A stretch of DNA of 9,220 nucleotides from JANNVK01 sp031414415 (lineage in GTDB: Bacteria; Acidobacteriota; Blastocatellia; Pyrinomonadales; Pyrinomonadaceae): NCBI GenBank assembly GCA_031414415.1, contig JANNVK010000071.1, positions 1 to 9,220 of the forward strand. Direction: 5' to 3'. The notes beneath the pieces were generated by a model. The model had not been told where the DNA came from. It saw only the letters and a program-made list of their open reading frames with translations, and searched no databases. This document shows positions 6,222 to 9,220 of the stretch, piece by piece (the first letter of the stretch is position 1; each line of letters opens with the position of its first letter). The position numbers were made by a program, and so were the translations under genes.

Positions 6222-7259
6222 TTATTTTTTAGTTTTCCATATGTATTGTCCATTTTTCTTAATATAACCTTGGATAGTATGACTATAAACTTTTGACACA
6301 TTCTCTCTAAAGTCCGTTACACTTTGATAAATATATGGAATTTTAAGTTTTCCTTTAGAGTCAATGAAACCCCAATTTTTACCTTTCCTAACCGCTGCCA
6401 ATCCATCGGAGAAATCGTGAGCATCATCAAAACCTATTGGAATTACTAATTTACCATTTTTATCAATATAGCCACTTTTATTTGCAATTGTAACGACAGC
6501 CAGCCCATTTGAAAATAGACCTGCGGAGTCATATATCGGCATAATCGCAATTTCTCCCTTTTTATCAATATATCCGTAATAGTGACCATTCCGAAATACA
6601 GCCAAACCCTCTTTAAAATCCGCCAGCCAACCTGAATAAAGCAAAGAATCTATTGGTTCAAAAATAGCGGGAATTAACCAATTTCCATTTGTAGAAATAT
6701 ACCCTGCTTTTTTACCTAAAACCACATACGCAAAGCCCTCAGAGAATGAATTTGCATGTTCGAATTTTGGACTTATCGTAAACTCGCCTTGATGATTAAT
6801 AAAACCGATTTTCCCTTCATATTCTACTGCCGCTAATCCTTCTGAAAAACTCGACGCTTTCTTAAACTTTGCAGGTATAACTATTGATCCGATTTTGTCA
6901 ATATACCCCCATTTTCTTTCATTTTCTGAATAAACCGTGGCGAGTCCCTCGAAAAAAAGAGATGTGTATTTAAATCTTGGTTTGATGACAATTTCACCGC
7001 ATTTATTGATAAAACCGCGATTACCATCACGTTTTTGCATTATTATCGCCAAATCCTCACGAAACTCAGAGGCGTAATAGAATTTAGTTTCAATTGTTTT
7101 CTTGCCTTCTGCATCAATATATCCATACGCAGAATTATAGTCGCCTGAATTCTTTCTGGTAAAAACTGGAAACATAAAAGTATCAGAATTACATTGTGCT
7201 TGTAATTCGAATGATGTTATTGCAATAGTAAAAAGCAAGCAAATTAAAGTTAACTTCAT
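6222..7259 (-). CDS. Exported WG-repeat protein, candidate immunity of cassette 1
   Basis: I place the start at ATG 7257-7259 (345 residues). GGAG lies seven bases upstream, and the protein then begins with a good Sec signal, MKLTLICLLFTIAITSFELQ, followed by AQC with likely cleavage after LQA. A longer frame from TTG 7283 would bury this signal. The lipobox is poor (Q before C), so this is a soluble periplasmic prediction. The mature part is built from about nine WG-type units marked by G-[YF]-I-x3-G. The motif occurs as GYIDAEG, GFINKCG, GYIDKIG, GFINHQG, GYISTNG, GYIDKKG, GYIDKNG, GFIDSKG and GYIKKNG, usually followed by I-x-P and F-x-(E/D/N)-G-L-A. WG repeats form beta-rich binding scaffolds of uncertain role. 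The gene begins 32 bases after the stop of the HEVNH toxin domain, where an immunity gene belongs (inference). Confidence 0.85.
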   Translation of the reverse strand: MKLTLICLLFTIAITSFELQAQCNSDTFMFPVFTRKNSGDYNSAYGYIDAEGKKTIETKFYYASEFREDLAIIMQKRDGNRGFINKCGEIVIKPRFKYTSLFFEGLATVYSENERKWGYIDKIGSIVIPAKFKKASSFSEGLAAVEYEGKIGFINHQGEFTISPKFEHANSFSEGFAYVVLGKKAGYISTNGNWLIPAIFEPIDSLLYSGWLADFKEGLAVFRNGHYYGYIDKKGEIAIMPIYDSAGLFSNGLAVVTIANKSGYIDKNGKLVIPIGFDDAHDFSDGLAAVRKGKNWGFIDSKGKLKIPYIYQSVTDFRENVSKVYSHTIQGYIKKNGQYIWKTKK

Positions 7260-7266
7260 GAAATTT

Positions 7267-7270
7267 CTCC
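7267..7270 (-). promoter_or_regulatory. Shine-Dalgarno GGAG that decides the WG-protein start
   Basis: The sequence read 5'-3' is TGGAGAAATTTC-ATG, with seven bases between GGAG and the ATG at 7259. It favours this start over the upstream in-frame TTG at 7283, and the signal peptide agrees. Confidence 0.6.
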
Positions 7271-7291
7271 ACGGGCGACTCAATTAAAAAA

Positions 7292-8211
7292 TTATTGGTT
7301 AGGTCTTTGTGGTAATGGCTCTAGTTTTTTTTGCGGAATTGTTGTTTGAACAATTGCTGGGGTTAAAGGGATTGGGTCACCAACCCCTTTGATGCTAACG
7401 CCATCATTCGGTTGCACTGGATCATCTGGCAGACTTTCGTGGTCTGTGCCAGTCCTAGTCGAAACGCCAGCTTCAGTCCTAATTCTATTTTCAGCATCAA
7501 CCGCACATTGTCCTGGACCACATATGCCGTGATTAACTTCATGAAAAGAAATTATATCTCTTGTAAAAGGAACTGCCCCATTTTCTCCTCTGACTTGAGC
7601 AACGCTTCCTGAATCTGGAACTAAAATAAAAATTTTATTGGCGGTGGTCAGGCTTGTAGTGTCAATAGGCACGGCAACACCATTGCGAATACTTGTATCC
7701 CAATCCAAAGTGCCTTGATTAGGACCATTTTTAATAATAAAGTCTGACCCTTTTGCAATTGAGTAATAAGTCAGCTTTTTTTGTGAATTAATTGCAGACA
7801 CTAGATCATTATAAGCAGATGAACTTCCAACGAAATCTTGATTTACGATACTAACGTTTTTACCCGCTACAAACTTCAAATTTGCGAACTCGGCTTTTGA
7901 AAGATGTTTCTTTGCATCCGCTCGAAGTTGATTAGCAGATTTAGTGTTTGCAGGGATTAAGTCCATTCCGCTAACGTCTATAAACTTAAACGGATTGTTC
8001 CGAACATACGCATAAAGATTTATTTGCTGTGGGTCAATCATTCTACTTTTTTTCATTTTGATTGGATCCGTTGAGGTAAATCTCCCCAAACCATTCTTGT
8101 ACATCCTAGCTTCGGCAAAATCCAAACCAGTTTCATCATCCTTAATATAACCTGTAAAGCCTTGTTTCACATTATCTTGAACCGTGTAACCCAAATTTGC
8201 AGTTCGTGTGT
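7292..8211 (-). pseudogene. RHS cassette 1 C-terminal part: end of core plus HEVNH metalloprotease-like toxin domain
   Basis: The first usable start is TTG 8194, but the RHS homology begins earlier in this frame with TRTANLGYTVQ (from about 8205). That is the continuation of the core interrupted in the 8167-9220 frame. Numbering from 8194, residues 11-75 are terminal core (GFTGYIKDDETGLDFAEARM, GRFTSTDP, LYAYVRNNP, DVSG). Residues about 78-300 are unique. H218-E219-V-N-H222 (7529-7543) is an HExxH zinc-binding motif on a hydrophobic strand-helix transition (RDIISFHEVNH). E235 in DAENRIRTE is a good third ligand, as in gluzincin-type toxin domains attached to RHS proteins. A proline-rich tail follows. 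The predicted activity is zinc peptidase or a related zincin hydrolase (inference). It is cut off from the upstream core by a frameshift, so it is probably not made as an RHS fusion. Confidence 0.8.
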
Positions 8212-9220
8212 TGAAGCAATTTCCTCGCCGTATGGCTGATAATCGACTCTTGAAATTACTTGTCCGTTTTGGTCTGTTGTTATTCTTGGACTTCCTAAAT
8301 GGTCGTTGGTTGTGTAGTTTATTTTCGGCGTGTCGGCTTGTTGCGTAGAATATTCCGCGACTAATTTTCCGCCAGCGTCATAGACGTAAATCGTTGTTTC
8401 GGTTGGGCTTATCTTTTTTACACGCTTGCCGTCGCCATCGAAAAAGTATGTTCCTGTTGGCGTTGTTGTTTGGTTGTTTGATGCAAAGTATTGAACTTGT
8501 TTGTTTTCCGCATCATAGCCAAACCGTTTGTTATCAACATCTTTCGTCAAATTCCCACTCGCATCATACAAATAATCAACGACATTATCGCCGTCTTGGT
8601 CTGCTTTCAAACGGTTGTTTGTCGGCAATATTTCAGGATTCGTAACCTTCGGCAAAGTTCCAGTTAAATTTGTCGTGTTGTTGTTCGTTGCATCAAAATT
8701 ACGATTTCCGTATCTATCAAAAACGTAAGTTTGCTTCCAAACTTGTGCGTTATTTATATCTTTTTCTTCGGCAGACTTTAACCTGTTCAGCGAATCATAC
8801 ATATAATTCTGATTCAATACTAACGGCGTTGGGTTGCCTTGTTGGACTGTTATTTGCTGAGATTTAACATTTCCGTTATTGTCGCTTCCGCCATAATCAA
8901 AATTCAATTTCAACAAATTCTGACTCGTTGCCGAACTTCCCAAACCAATCTGAATCGGTTGCAATCTGCTATTAAATGTCGTGTTTTCAAACTTACCGTT
9001 TCCAAGTCGCAGACTCGAAACTGCACCTGCACTTGTGTGTGTAAAGGCGTTCGCATACATCTTCAAACCTTGAACATTCGACTTTGAACTCTGAACTATT
9101 GCTAAATCGCCGTCTTGGTCAAGCGTATTTTTCACAACTCTGCCGCTTGGATACGTTTCTTCAATCAAAGCACCACTTAAATTATAGCTGTAAGTCATCG
9201 GATTATACGCTACGCCATCG
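8167..9220 (-). CDS. RHS/YD-repeat protein, cassette 1 core; 5' end outside window, frameshifted at its 3' end
   Basis: The frame is open through the window edge: residues DGVAYNP precede the first internal Met at 9198, so the gene starts outside. The sequence is RHS core: TYSYNLSGALIEETYPSGRV, MYDSLNRLKSAEE, FDRYGNR, DYLYDASGNLTKD, GTYFFDGDGKRVKKI and LGSPRITTDQNGQVISR. It aligns along its length with residues about 370-710 of the cassette 2 protein but is much less similar than cassettes 2 and 3 are to each other. After PYGEEIAS the frame runs into the unrelated STHELQIWVTRFKIM and stops at 8167-8169. The expected core (TRTANLGYTVQ...) continues in another frame from a CACACG stretch near 8205-8212. 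This may be the resident, possibly full-length RHS gene of the locus, or another orphan cassette; the upstream sequence would tell. Confidence 0.85.
   Translation of the reverse strand, partial: DGVAYNPMTYSYNLSGALIEETYPSGRVVKNTLDQDGDLAIVQSSKSNVQGLKMYANAFTHTSAGAVSSLRLGNGKFENTTFNSRLQPIQIGLGSSATSQNLLKLNFDYGGSDNNGNVKSQQITVQQGNPTPLVLNQNYMYDSLNRLKSAEEKDINNAQVWKQTYVFDRYGNRNFDATNNNTTNLTGTLPKVTNPEILPTNNRLKADQDGDNVVDYLYDASGNLTKDVDNKRFGYDAENKQVQYFASNNQTTTPTGTYFFDGDGKRVKKISPTETTIYVYDAGGKLVAEYSTQQADTPKINYTTNDHLGSPRITTDQNGQVISRVDYQPYGEEIASTHELQIWVTRFKIM

Noticed and set aside
8195..8215. Programmed ribosomal frameshift joining the RHS core to the HEVNH domain
   Set aside because: No slippery heptamer or obvious downstream structure at the point where homology changes frame; an indel is the simpler reading.
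8394..9087. Plus-strand frames antisense to the cassette 1 core
   Set aside because: Cys/His/Ser-rich translations typical of antisense reading of YD repeats; the minus-strand RHS frame explains the region.

Overview
The window holds a one-direction (minus-strand) RHS/YD-repeat locus that ends, at its left edge, against the right end of an IS3-family insertion sequence read on the plus strand. Read in gene order (9220 down to 1) it looks like an RHS toxin/immunity locus with orphan cassettes: blocks of RHS core, each ending in a different C-terminal domain and followed by different small exported proteins.

Cassette 1 (9220-6222) is the C-terminal part of an RHS protein that enters from outside the window. 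Its frame breaks near 8205-8212. Beyond the break the core resumes and ends in a variable domain with an HEVNH zinc-protease motif, followed by an exported WG-repeat protein. Cassette 2 (6207-2607) is an intact 976-codon reading frame that lacks any RHS N-terminus: about 778 residues of YD-repeat core plus a roughly 198-residue C-terminal domain I do not recognise. An exported protein with an STN/secretin-N-like domain follows. Cassette 3 (2606-201) carries only the last ~230 residues of core, about 92% identical at protein level to cassette 2. It continues into a DUF6973-like domain after a one-base frameshift near 1804-1805, followed by two paralogous lipoproteins. An IS3-family transposase tail (3-113) and IS end follow.

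The genes are packed: the small genes start 1 to 33 bases from the end of the gene before them, and the longest stretch without a gene is about 87 bases (114-200, inside the IS end). I see no rRNA, tRNA, CRISPR or convincing promoter or terminator. The layout suggests transcription from a promoter upstream of 9220.

The pattern ties the genes together by inference. Each variable C-terminal domain is probably a toxin, and each following small protein its immunity partner. All four candidate immunity proteins carry an N-terminal export signal or lipobox, which suggests the toxins act in the cell envelope or periplasm. Two of the three toxins are frameshifted while every partner gene is open, as expected if immunity outlives its toxin (or if the assembly has small indels).

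Organism: the host is a didermic bacterium (lipoproteins, Sec signals, STN-like domain). The style of the RHS core reminds me of Acidobacteriota of the Blastocatellia type, but that is recall without a search and is weakly held. The cores are moderately A+T rich, and the partner genes much more so.
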